Of a DNA stretch of 64,000 bases, positions 54,916-64,000 are shown in pieces. The stretch spans positions 806,001 through 870,000 of the forward strand of contig JAAROD010000094.1 of the NCBI GenBank assembly GCA_012274445.1, written 5' to 3'. The stretch's first letter is position 1, and every line of letters starts with the position of its first letter. Position numbers and translations under genes: made by a program. The notes under the pieces were generated by a model that was not told the origin of the DNA, searched no databases, and was given only the letters and a program-made list of their open reading frames with translations. This DNA is from Sclerotiophoma versabilis. Lineage: Eukaryota > Ascomycota > Dothideomycetes > Pleosporales > Didymellaceae.

Positions 54916-55978
54916 TCAAAACACATCGTCCATATTCACATCCTTCCCGCCCGCAGCCGCAATAGCCGCTTGCTGGGTGCCGATTGCGGCGTCCATGGAC
55001 GGGCTGTCCCTCGCTCTGATCTCGTCGTCGATGAAGACTGACAGACCGCCGAGGGCGTCCTGCAGTGCCCGGCTATAGAAGTCGGCCCACTGGTACCCTC
55101 CCACCCGCTGGACGACCTCGGTCTTGTGTGCCGTAAGCCAATCTGCGTCGTAGTCGCTCTGCAACGTGTAGTGCTGCGGCGCAATGCTCCACCCATCGAA
55201 GGGGTCGAACGGGGCTTCGGGCGGCGGCACCACGCGCTTCTTCAGGCCGTGGAAAGTGAAGCCGTTGTCTTTGCTGTTCGCGTCCGGCGCATTGCCCGAG
55301 GCTGTCTCGAGCGCCCTGCGCTGGGTGCCGCCCTTCTTCAGCACAACGCCCGAGGCGCTTGGAATCGACGGGTCGGGCTCGTAGGTGCGTCGGGTGGCGC
55401 CTGTCTCGGCGGCTTGCGCGTCGGCCCAGCGCTGCAGGCGGTGGTTGGTCTCGTCGACGTCGATCTTGAGGATGAGGTTCCAGGTGATCTCCTCGACCTG
55501 CTCAAGGTAGTCGTTGTAGTCTTTCAGCGTCTCGAAGTCGGCCTCTTCCTTGTTCATACTGCACTCCGTCAGCCCGTTGCCGCCGCCAGATCTCCGCCGG
55601 GCAGACGTACATGGAAGCCACGCGCCGCCGGATGTCCACCTCGCGCTCGACCTTCAGGTCCTCAAACGTCGCCTCCCTGAACTTGCCCTTCCTCAGCGTC
55701 CGCGCGCAGCCGGCAATCGGACACGGCGCGGGCCCGTGGCTGAAGATGCGGTCCACGCACGACTCGCACATCTTGTGGTAGCACTCCGGGTTGACGAGGA
55801 ACTTCATGTTCGGGTTGAGGTAGCGCGACGATTTGCATACTGGGCACACGTCTGAGGCGGCGTCAGTACGGGAGGAGGGCTTCAACGACAGGCTGTGGAG
55901 CGAGTTGGAGAGAGGTGACGCACCGCCGGCTTCGCCCTGGCGCACCTGCCCGTTGGCGCGCGCGCTGACTTTGGACAT
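54916..55978 (-). CDS. TFB3: Tfb3/MAT1, CDK-activating kinase assembly subunit of TFIIH
   Basis: Two exons, 55978-55611 and 55558-54916, give 336 residues. Tfb3 (MAT1) joins Kin28/CDK7 and cyclin H to core TFIIH. An N-terminal C3HC4 RING finger is clear: CPVCKSSRYLNPNMKFLVN, then CYHKMCESC and CPIAGC, followed by LRKGKFREATFEDLKVEREVD, strongly conserved in the family. The 52-nt intron (GTACGT..GTGCAG) gives RRRVASIMNKEEADF, continuing the MAT1 coiled-coil region (KDYNDYLEQVEEITWNLI). The C-terminal region contains GWSIAPQHYTLQSDYD. The start at 55978 is the only ATG in frame. It is divergent from the Bud27-like gene. Confidence 0.96.
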
Positions 55979-56302
55979 GGCTGTGGCGCGCGGAGAGGTG
56001 CACGGAGAGGTGCGCGGAGAGATGGCGCGCGAGGAGGAAGCACGGTTGAGACAGCTCGTGCAAGTGCTTACTAAGCCCCGTCGTTGTCGGATATACAATC
56101 GAAGCCAGGATCCAGAAAAGTTCGACCCAGCACGGCTCGCGTGAAAGCTACATCATCAGAGCTGTCTGAGAGGAGAGCTTGACGTCCAAAGCAGATGCCA
56201 TGGGTCCCTTGTTCTCCTAGCGGTTTAGCGCGCTGTGGTCCGGCCAAAATCTCACCTCCGAGCGCAAATTCCTCAGCCCTTTCTCTCCACCACCACCTCA
56301 CA
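55979..56302. promoter_or_regulatory. Short divergent promoter, TFB3 and Bud27-like genes
   Basis: About 324 bases between the two start codons, rich in GCGCG and direct GGAGAGG repeats near 55998-56022. No gene. Confidence 0.5.
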
Positions 56303-58195
56303 ATGGCCGCGTCTGTCCAGAGCACACTCGAGGGCATTGAGCGTCGTCGTGCGCAGCTCCAGGAGAGCGTCGAGAAGCTGCAGCGCGCTCTCGCCCACTG
56401 GACAACATGGGAAGCCGAGTACCAGATGTTCAGAGAGGAGATAGAAACGGCCCATGACCCCTCCTCATCACAGATGCGCACTATCGCCCAAGGCCTCGGC
56501 GCTGAGCTTCTGGATGACAAGGAAGTCACCGAGCTTCTCAGCAAAGACCGCACTGCTAACCAAGTCGTTGACCTCGTTCAGCGGCGCATTGACTATGTAC
56601 AGCAAAACAGCGCTACCATCGAGAAGCAGCTCGATGCTGCTGAAAAGCAGCTGGCCGGCGTCGATGTCCTGCTGGATCCCGGTGTCGACAACGAAGAGGG
56701 GCTACCGATGATGGACATCGAGGAAGAGTTGGACGAAGAGGGCAACGCCATCTCGAGCTCGGTCAATCAGACGGGCAAGGGCGCGGCTGAAGTGGTCGAG
56801 GCGTTGCGCAAAGCTGGCTTGCAAAAGGCGGACCTTGAACAGATGATGAAGGGCGCCGCGCAGAAGCAGACACCCGCGGCAAAGCCGACACCCACGGCAA
56901 AGCAGACACCTACGGCAGAGCAGACACCTACGGTAGATGCGCCATCAGCACCATCAGCCCTAACGTCCTTGGCGTCTGCGGTCGCTGAAGCACAGACCGT
57001 TCCAGTCGAATCTTCGTCCGCGACCCCGCCCGAGCCTGGAGTGGCGGAGAAGGCAAAGAAGTCTGTGTCTTTCGCGAGCGAAGTGGAAGTCGCGCCATCA
57101 AAGGCACGGGCGGCTCTCGAGAAGGACGGCTACAATGAGGACTTTGAAGCCCTGAACTTCACACATGGGACCAAAGTAATTGAGCTCGACCAGGACGAAA
57201 ACATGGTCGCTTCGTATCCGATCATCCCGCAAGGCGAGTCACCAGAAGACGCTGAGCTGCGGCGGCAAATGCTGCAGTACGGGCTGTCAGAAGTCGGGCA
57301 AGTCGTTGCTGAGCTCGACCTCGATAACCCAACCGCGGAGTACTCAGACTTCGATGACGACGATTACAACGACTACGACGAGGAGGACGACGAAGACGAA
57401 GAAGAGGACGAGCACGGGCGCAGCACCAGGCCTGCTGTGACGGACGACTACCGGCAGCAGATGGCGGAGTTGGAAAGAAAGCTCAATGCCCGCATGCTGG
57501 AGAACGTCGGACCTCGACCCGAAGACGACGAGACCACCGCAGAGCAGGCTGAGAGTGTCCGGCTGTTGAAAGTGCAAAAGGACGACATGTTTGACGAAAA
57601 AATCAGTGCGGCGAAACCAAAGACAGCACCATCCCGGTCTGGGAAGAAGGGCGTCCACTTCGCTGATGACCTCGATATTTCCGAAGCTCCACAGCCAGTC
57701 CAGGCACCGGTTTCCAGCCCAGGGCCATCAAAGCCAGCTCCAACCATGTCAGACGTGGTCGAGCGACCCACGCAACCATTCCAACCGCCCACGGCTCCTT
57801 CCAAGCCAGGAAAAGTATCACGCTTCAAGAGCGCACGGTCCAACCAGCCCCTCCCTCCCCTGCCCAACCAACCTCTCTCTCCCCTGCCCAACCCACAAGT
57901 CTACTCTCCTCCACCGGTGCCTACCGGTCCTGCTGGTCGCACACTAGCGAACACAGTCGTCGAGCATGTCCCGTTGTGGTCGTCGCCGGCCGCGCCCGAC
58001 GAGTTCGATGCTGCGGTGGTGACTCGCGAGATCCAAGCTGAGTATCACAAGGCAAGGAACAAGTTCATCCAGCAGCAGGGCGGGTTCAAGCCGACGCAAG
58101 AAGACGAAGCCAGTCCAATTGTAGAGGAGAGAAACGGGAAGACGAAGAAAGTGAGCCGGTTCATGGCGGCTAAGCTGAGGGCTGAGGGTATGTAA
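56303..58195 (+). CDS. Unconventional prefoldin, Bud27/URI-like (DUF3835)
   Basis: A single exon of 630 residues from the ATG at 56303. Residues 1-125 form a prefoldin-alpha-like helical hairpin (TLEGIERRRAQLQESVEKLQ, then VDLVQRRIDYVQQNSATIEK). A long acidic, disordered middle follows with a DDDDYNDYDEEDDEDEEEDE run and a TPTAKQTPTAEQTP mini-repeat, then conserved segments SFASEVEVAPSK, FADDLDISEAP and the C-terminal VSRFMAAKLRAEGM, which match the DUF3835 end of Bud27/URI proteins. Bud27 helps assemble RNA polymerases with R2TP. An upstream in-frame ATG at 56195 would add 36 residues; 56303 (MAASVQ) starts where the prefoldin fold does. Divergent from TFB3. Confidence 0.85.
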   Translation: MAASVQSTLEGIERRRAQLQESVEKLQRALAHWTTWEAEYQMFREEIETAHDPSSSQMRTIAQGLGAELLDDKEVTELLSKDRTANQVVDLVQRRIDYVQQNSATIEKQLDAAEKQLAGVDVLLDPGVDNEEGLPMMDIEEELDEEGNAISSSVNQTGKGAAEVVEALRKAGLQKADLEQMMKGAAQKQTPAAKPTPTAKQTPTAEQTPTVDAPSAPSALTSLASAVAEAQTVPVESSSATPPEPGVAEKAKKSVSFASEVEVAPSKARAALEKDGYNEDFEALNFTHGTKVIELDQDENMVASYPIIPQGESPEDAELRRQMLQYGLSEVGQVVAELDLDNPTAEYSDFDDDDYNDYDEEDDEDEEEDEHGRSTRPAVTDDYRQQMAELERKLNARMLENVGPRPEDDETTAEQAESVRLLKVQKDDMFDEKISAAKPKTAPSRSGKKGVHFADDLDISEAPQPVQAPVSSPGPSKPAPTMSDVVERPTQPFQPPTAPSKPGKVSRFKSARSNQPLPPLPNQPLSPLPNPQVYSPPPVPTGPAGRTLANTVVEHVPLWSSPAAPDEFDAAVVTREIQAEYHKARNKFIQQQGGFKPTQEDEASPIVEERNGKTKKVSRFMAAKLRAEGM

Positions 58196-58710
58196 TCTCA
58201 TACACTGGGCGAAGACCAAGCGATGGAGGTGAGGCCATGGCACTCGACCGTGGTCCTCCTCTTCGACTTCTGTCATTTTCGTCCCGTCCAGAAATTGTAA
58301 GTGATGCAAGTGACGTGATGCCAGGAACCATTCATGCCTGTGGGGGACACCTATCTTATGTGTCAAATCCCACATTACATGGGTCCAAGAACAAACTCCA
58401 ACGAAGCACTCTGACATGACTGGCTTGTGACATGGCCTTTCGTGATTGCTACTTCATCGCAGCGTACATGTACCTCTCAATGACATTGTAATGAATACAT
58501 TCTGTGAGCTCAACTTCTGTGCTGTGTGTTGTCGTGATGAAGCACCACGCACCGGCGCGACCGATGCATAGATCGTACATCACGTAGTATCACAGCTGTA
58601 TAGTCTTCAGCGACGGTGCGGTATCGATAACACTAGCGCGGAGCGGTGCATAGCGGGGGCGGGGCAGCCATGACGCCTGACGGCGCCCCCAACGCAAAAT
58701 TGTCGCGACC
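58196..58710. other. Intergenic, upstream of the ataxin-10-like gene
   Basis: About 515 bases; no supported gene. Confidence 0.5.
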
Positions 58711-61700
58711 ATGTCCTTCCACTCCGATTCGACGCCGTGCGGGCCTGACAGCAGACACGCACGTGGACACCGTTCAGATCATAGTGCAGGGCAGTCCCAC
58801 AGGTCGGCGGACGCATTGCCACGGGAAGATCGCTCTGCAGCCGCACTGCCACAAGAAGAGCACGCCGCAGCCACACGGCCACAAGAAGGGCACGCTGCAG
58901 CCGCACTGCCGCGAGACGACGGCACCGCTTTCTCCCCACCCGCATCGGAAGACGGCGACTCGACCGGCTCACCGCCGCCAGACGCGGAGCTCGACCTCGA
59001 CTCACACCCCGGCACGGGCGCGGCAAAGGAAGACTACCTCGCCTTCGCCCCCGTCGCGCTGGCGCAGTACCACAACATTGCGGAGAAACTGGCCGACAAC
59101 AACGTCTTCCGCCTTCTGAGAAGCCCGGCGCCGATCCGCGTCTGGGTGTATCGCAGCCTGTTCGCCGAGACCAGGCTCTGGGACCAGTGGAACAAGAAGG
59201 AGAGCGGCAGTCGGCCCCAGCGAGGGGACAGCATGGCGCACGATCAGCAGCAGCAGCAGCAGCAGGAAGAGGATGAGTACGCGGAGAGCGTCCAGGACTC
59301 CGAATACGACGTACCGCAAGCCCGCCCCTACCTCACCCGCCTGCGCCTCGCCCTCGCCCCCTACACCGTCCACTTCCGCAACCCGGGCTACATCCGCGAC
59401 GAGACGCTGCGCATGCTCGAGCGCGACGTGGTCAAGAAGACGCTCGAAGACTCGCGCAAACGCCTCGAGCTGCGCGAAGAGCTCGGCCTGTCGTGGGAGT
59501 TCTGGGACGATCTGGCCGCCGTCCTCAAGGCCGCCATCCCCTCGCTCGAGAAGCGGTGCTTCGCCCAGCCAGACCCGGCCGCCCCCGAGTACGAGGGCCT
59601 GAGCGGCCCGCTGATTGCGAGCTATTCTCCGTTCTTGCTGCGCGATCTGGAGAGGCTGAACCAGCTCGTGTGCATAGCGCGGAATGTGCTGGTGCATGGG
59701 GAGAGGGTGCAGAACCTCAGCGCCGAGCGGCTGTTCGACAAGGACATCTTTAATTTGGTCAATGTCTGTGTCAGAGTCACCGCGAGAGGCTATGATGGCG
59801 AGGCGGGCACCCAGGACGAGGACAAGTGGCAGGGCGTGATAAATGCTTGTGAGTGGCCTCGTTCGAGCCATGGGAGGTTTCGCTGACGTGCTTGCAGACA
59901 AGAAGCTGCTCATTACCTGCCTCCAGTTCCTCAACAACCTCATCGCGAGGAACGAGCAGAGGAAGCTGATGTTGTGGATTGAGCTGTTTGACAGTCATCT
60001 TGACAACGAGCTGCCCAACTTTGCAGATATGAAGTACAAGATGGACGAATTTACCCCCCAAGACCAGGCTGCGCCGCCGCATGAGGAAGACCCTCTGCCC
60101 GACCACCAACAGCCAGCGAGGAGTCTCGATACCTTCAAGATCCCGCAACAGCCCGCCTCGTCGCCGTTCCTGCTGTACATTGGTGAGACGGGCAATGTGG
60201 TCAAAAAAGCTCTGATGCAGCACGGCGACAAAGCAGGCGCGAACGAGATCGCAGCAGAGTGCAGGAGACGATGGCAGACAATGGGCGAGGAGGAGAAGAA
60301 CGTAAGTGTGCCACGTGATGTCGCATGGAAACACGCTGACACCGCCAGAAATGGAACATGCTCTACGCAGATGTAGTCGCAAGATACCGTGACCAGATCA
60401 CCCAGTCAACCACCTACAAGAAAGTCGTCGACCAGCACGCAAAGAACGAAGAAAGCGTCCAGGCCCTCGCCAAAAGCATCAACCAACTCCAAGTCGAAGT
60501 GGACCGGATGCGCTCATCTATTGCCATGAATCCCGACGGATCCACACCCGACCAAGAGGCTGCGCCCGCCTCACCACCCCCACGACCAGCAACAGATGAC
60601 TCGCTGCTAGACCCCAGCATCAAGCGGTCGCCCCCGGCAGGTGAGATCGATTTCCGCGTTACCTACCCGCCGTCCTTCGGCGCCGAGATCCTGCAGAATG
60701 GCAAGGACGACCTGTTGAAGCGTCTGGAGCCAGACCCCGACCGTCCTGGGCTAATCAGCGATGTAGCCTCTCCTACTTCTCCCCCGCCGGAGGATGACGA
60801 TGATGCCGATGACGACTACGATGATATCCCGGGAGACGAGGGGAGGGGCCTGTTGACTGACGTACCGTTGATTCTTGGGCCTACCGAGATCGAGGTCCTG
60901 CCTATGATCATCATGGGCGGGATTGTGGAGCCGTCAGAAGGTCAGCCTGGACATCATTCAGACCCAACCGTGTTCAGCAGTGTGAGGAGCATGCACGGTG
61001 TGCGGTGCCACCTGCTCCTCGCGCAAGACAACGGAAGGAATTTACTCAGAGAGTTGTTAATCTTCGTCGCGGCCTGGGATCTGAGGGAGGAAGAGCTCTA
61101 CTTCAAGTTCATGGTCAAGATCATGGAAGCGATTCTTGCGAACCAGCTGCTGCCTTTCGCTTACCACGCTTTTAGAGAGTCGGAGTAAGCTGAACATGTC
61201 CCAAACTCTAAACTTGACCTGACACACCACAGATCCAAAGATATAATCTCACCAGCGCAGGCAGTCATCATGAAGCTGCTCACTAACATTTTCCGAGCAC
61301 GGCAAGCACGAGCGCAGCCAGCCAAGAGTATAGCCAAGGCAGCTCCACCCCAGGTTGACCAAGGCGACGTACACATGGTCAACTTCCTCCTCACTGAGTT
61401 CCGGCGGCACATCATCCCGCAAACTTGCGCACTCATCTTCTTGCAAGGCCAGATCCGTGCCGGCCATGCACAACCCGAGGACTTTCCCCTCAACCTCTGG
61501 GACATGGAGCGCATGTACGAAGGCGTGTACCAGTACCTCGAATTTTTCGCCATACTTACTGAGCACGAGACGTGGAAGCGGATGCTGTCTAACTGGGAAA
61601 TCGCGAACGAGCTTGTCACTCTTCTCAAGGAGCTGGACGCTGCAATTCCCAAGGGCACCCTCAGCGTCCCGCCGCTCAGGCATTCGGCTGCACCACCACC

Positions 61701-62790
61701 GCCTGCGCCTGTTGAAGTCGACATCCCACCTCCCCAGCCGCAACAACAGCAACAGCCACAGCAGCAGCCGCAGCAGCCGCAGCAACCACAGCAACCACAG
61801 CAACCACAGCAACCACAGCAACCACAGCAGCCGCAGCAGCCGCAGCAGCAACCGCAAAATTCCGGGCCTCCACCCGTCGCAGTAGAACGCCCCTACGATC
61901 CCGTGCCGAGCCATACTGAATCGTATATCCCGCCTCCTTCCTCCCCCTCACCGCGCCCATACATGGACGAGGCGGCCGACGAGCCATCAGACTTCGAATG
62001 GAGGAACCTGAAGAAACTCGCCGTCCTCGTTCTATCCTCTCTCGTGTGGAAGAACACACTCGTGCAGAACCAGATCCGGCCCCTCGGCGGCATCGAAGCG
62101 GTGCTGAACTGCTGTTCATACGACGAGCACAACCCTTACATAAGGGAGCACGCCATCATGTGCCTGCGGTTCCTGATGGAGGGGAATCGTGAGAACCAAG
62201 AACGAATCCGAGCATTGGAGCGATACAACCAAGAACGCGACGGGGCGAAGGGAACAACGCCCGTCGAGCAATCCCTGCGCAACAAGATGGACGAAGCAGG
62301 CGCAACAGGCATCCCCGTCAACGTCAAAGTCCCCGACGAAGTCCTCGACCAGCAAGGGTACGAGACATACATGGACGGCAAAGGCCAAGTCATGCTGCGC
62401 AAACGCCAGCCCCAACCCCCTCCACACCCACACCCACACCCACACCCGCACCAACACCACTCCCAGCCCGGCCTGCACCAGCAGCAGCCCCTCCCGCCCT
62501 TCTCCCCAACTAGCACCGCTGCACTCCCATCCTCGGGCCCGGCCACGCCTCAATCCACCGCCACGGCCAAGGCGAAAACAGCGCTCGAGTCGCACAATCC
62601 CAAGGCTCTTGAGGAGCTCGTGCAGCAGGTTATGCGCGACCTGCCCTCCAAGGCACCTTTCCCACGCGCCGACGCCGAGGAGGCGCTGAAGAAGCTAGAT
62701 CGCGGCTTCGACGGGAGTGGAAGTGGCAGCGGCAGCGGCAGCGGCAGCGGCAGTGGTAACGGGAGTGGTAATGGAGAGAGCAGTAAGTAA
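58711..62790 (+). CDS. Very long ataxin-10-like protein (Ctr86/ATXN10 family) with HMG-like insert
   Basis: Four exons, 58711-59848, 59898-60301, 60349-61184 and 61233-62790, give about 1311 residues. The C-terminal ataxin-10 domain is recognised by LKKLAVLVLSSLVWKNTLVQ, QIRPLGGIEAVLNCCSYDEHNPYIREHAIMCLRFLMEGNRENQ, quoted here in pieces: NQIRPLGGIEAVLN, NPYIREHAIMCLRFL. A central piece, SPFLLYIGETGNVVKK to CRRRWQTMGEEEKNKWNMLY, spans the exon 2/3 junction and looks like an HMG box. Low-complexity parts: a His-rich N-terminus, seven CAG-encoded Gln (59245-59265), a PQQ repeat (61741-61855), HPHPHP, and a Gly-Ser tail. Yeast Ctr86 and human ataxin-10 are about 475-563 residues, so this is more than twice as long. 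Function in the family is poorly known. Confidence 0.84.
59245..59265 (+). repeat. CAG x7 (polyglutamine)
   Basis: Seven consecutive CAG codons in exon 1 of the ataxin-10-like gene, a possible length-variable coding microsatellite. Confidence 0.9.
61741..61855 (+). repeat. Imperfect CCACAGCAA/CCGCAG repeat coding PQQ
   Basis: About 115 bases of Gln/Pro codons in exon 4 of the ataxin-10-like gene; units CAGCAACCA and CAGCAGCCG alternate. Length variation would stay in frame. Confidence 0.9.
62713..62776 (+). repeat. Gly-Ser (GGCAGC) repeat at the C-terminus
   Basis: Tandem GGCAGC and related GGNAGN codons coding a Gly-Ser tail just before the stop of the ataxin-10-like gene. Confidence 0.88.
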
Positions 62791-63166
62791 GTGCGGTGCA
62801 GATGGAGTGAACAAAGACAAAGGATATAAATAGAAGAAATGAACAACGTACATGAATGAATACAAAGAGGGCGTGTCTCCGCCCGAGATGCAACGCATAG
62901 TTGAGTCTGCTAGTGTAGATGGTGTGAAGACGTCGTGAAGACGAGTAGGATCAAATCAGGTACAAAAAAAAAGTGCGGATAACGCAATATACGATTCCAG
63001 CGCATACCACAGCACACTCGAACGGAAACATGGTCGAAGAGAAACACAAAGAGCGCAAGTGAGCACATGATATATACGTGCATGTCTTTTCATACTTCTA
63101 TCAGATATCTCATACTACGTCTGGCTCGTTCCTAGCGTTTCACCGCTTACTCATTCCTAGCGTTTC
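62791..63166. other. Intergenic region between convergent 3' ends
   Basis: About 375 bases; nothing beyond 3' flanks seen, including a short A-run near 62965. Confidence 0.5.
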
Positions 63167-64000
63167 CTATCGATCCGCACCCGGCGCCCGCGTACTCGGC
63201 TGTCCGTCTATGCCCGGAGCGCTTGCACTTCCTCCTCCTCTCGCCCAGGGTGCGGCGGTCCCAGCGCCAGGTGGTGGCATCCGAGGCGCGCTACTCCCCG
63301 GCGGCGGCGGTGGCGGCGCGCGTGTGCTTGATGCCCAGGGTGCGCGTGTAGGCTGATTTGCGCCCGCGGGCACATTTGGGCCGGCGGCTTTCTGGGCCCA
63401 GGGCGCTGCTGTCATCGCAGTACCACCGCCTGCGCCAATACCAGCCATAGGGTCGCGGAGGGGCGGTTGAATTCTCGACGTCGTTACACTGGTGACAGGT
63501 GGCTCTACTAATGGGTCTTGCAGCGCTTGCAATGCATGGGGTCCTGGAGGGCCTGTTTGGCGCGCTGTTGGGGCTGAGTTCGACGGGGTGGCGGCTTTGG
63601 GTTGCGAGGTGGTGTGTACGCTGGCTTGGATTTTGGGCGCGTTGGGGTCTGGGGTCCATGGGAAGAGCGAGCCAAAGGGGAAGTGCTGGACGACGGGGAA
63701 CTTGGAGAGGACTTCGGCGTTGTACATTTTTATCATGCCCTGTTTGGAGTTAGAAGGCGTAGGAGAGTTGGAACAGAAAAGACAAAAGGATGCTTCAGCT
63801 TTCGCTGCGCTCGAGATGGTCGCTGTGTTGAGGAGGATATGGAATCATCGGCTTACCTTGTTGATCTTCGCCCATCCAGCTTTCACCCCAGACACGTCGT
63901 ATAAGATCGGACTGTGTTCCCAGAAGGGACCTTTCTTGACGTCGTAGATAAATCCGATGGCGCTAAAATACATGTTTCTCCCCCGCTCCCTTTGCACAGC
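63167..64000 (-). CDS. RRD1: PP2A activator (PTPA/Rrd1), 3' part, runs off the right edge
   Basis: The visible part has two exon pieces: from the edge to 63857, and 63739-63167, joined by a 117-nt intron (GTAAGC..CAAACAG). The first piece reads MYFSAIGFIYDVKKGPFWEH and SPILYDVSGVKAGWAKINK, the second continues GMIKMYNAEVLSKFPVVQHF then PFGSLFPW, the conserved C-terminal end of the PTPA fold. The protein is a peptidyl-prolyl isomerase-like activator of the PP2A phosphatase. After the core, about 165 residues of Pro/Ala/Gly/Ser-rich tail (APPPPPPGSSAPRMPPPGAG) follow, a long extension I associate with the fungal Rrd1 rather than the Rrd2 type. The N-terminal part of the gene is outside the window. 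Confidence 0.93.

Noticed and set aside
59002..59943. 313-residue minus-strand frame opposite the ataxin-10-like gene
   Set aside because: The plus strand carries the family motifs and in-phase introns; this is a GC-rich antisense frame.
1..64000. tRNA, rRNA, CRISPR array, intact transposon or inverted terminal repeat
   Set aside because: Looked for B-box-like GGTTCGANTCC, array-like direct repeats and transposase/reverse-transcriptase motifs by eye and found none. A proper scan (tRNAscan-SE, RepeatMasker) was not possible.

Overview
The window looks like nuclear DNA of a filamentous ascomycete, most likely a dothideomycete close to Pleosporales. The evidence is eukaryotic single-gene transcription units on both strands, short GT..AG introns (mostly 41-72 nt, often with a CTAAC/CTAAT-type branch site), and typical fungal families: a HET-domain remnant, a PTH11-like rhodopsin-domain membrane protein, an HsbA-type surface protein, a secreted GH51 arabinofuranosidase and Vps27. 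The lineage below ascomycete is an inference from gene content; no database search was possible.

Layout. 1-2.7 kb: gene-poor, with the N-terminal remnant of a secreted FAD oxidase at the left edge and a possible membrane-protein remnant. 2.7-11.2 kb: a DMT-family transporter, an HSL-type alpha/beta hydrolase, a GH51 arabinofuranosidase and an unrecognised basic protein. 11.5-12.7 kb: a broken HET-domain gene. 12.8-26.3 kb: a dense housekeeping block with argininosuccinate synthase, a USP8/Doa4-like deubiquitinase head-to-head with ESCRT-0 Vps27, a GT32-type glycosyltransferase and an alpha/beta-hydrolase-like protein without a recognisable nucleophile serine. 26.3-32.4 kb: a gene-poor island with a heavily decayed gene whose in-frame stops are mostly CAA/CAG to TAA/TAG changes, and a secreted cysteine-rich protein with two apparent frameshifts. 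32.5-38.8 kb: HBS1, a Pro/Ala-rich protein and a cytochrome P450. 38.9-44.6 kb: another small remnant, a PTH11-like protein, an HsbA-type protein and an RRM protein. 45.6-50.1 kb: Tim17 and an Mx/dynamin-like GTPase, divergent. 51.4-64 kb: a flavoprotein oxidoreductase, a MARVEL-type membrane protein, the TFIIH subunit Tfb3/MAT1 divergent from a Bud27/URI-like protein, a very large ataxin-10-like protein, and the 3' part of a PP2A activator (PTPA/Rrd1) that runs off the right edge.

How the genes fit together. Most are independent housekeeping genes. The one pair with a clear shared pathway is the deubiquitinase and Vps27, which both act on ubiquitinated cargo at endosomes and share one roughly 560-bp divergent promoter. 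Tfb3 and the Bud27-like protein, both linked to RNA polymerase function, also share a short divergent promoter. Four to five separate gene remnants show that the gaps between housekeeping blocks are sites of gene decay. I see no CRISPR array, no rRNA or tRNA gene, no intact transposon and no obvious secondary-metabolite cluster. I did not find a convincing wholly new system; the best leads are the decayed gene at 27.4-28.9 kb, the frameshifted secreted protein, and the HMG-like insert in the ataxin-10-like protein.
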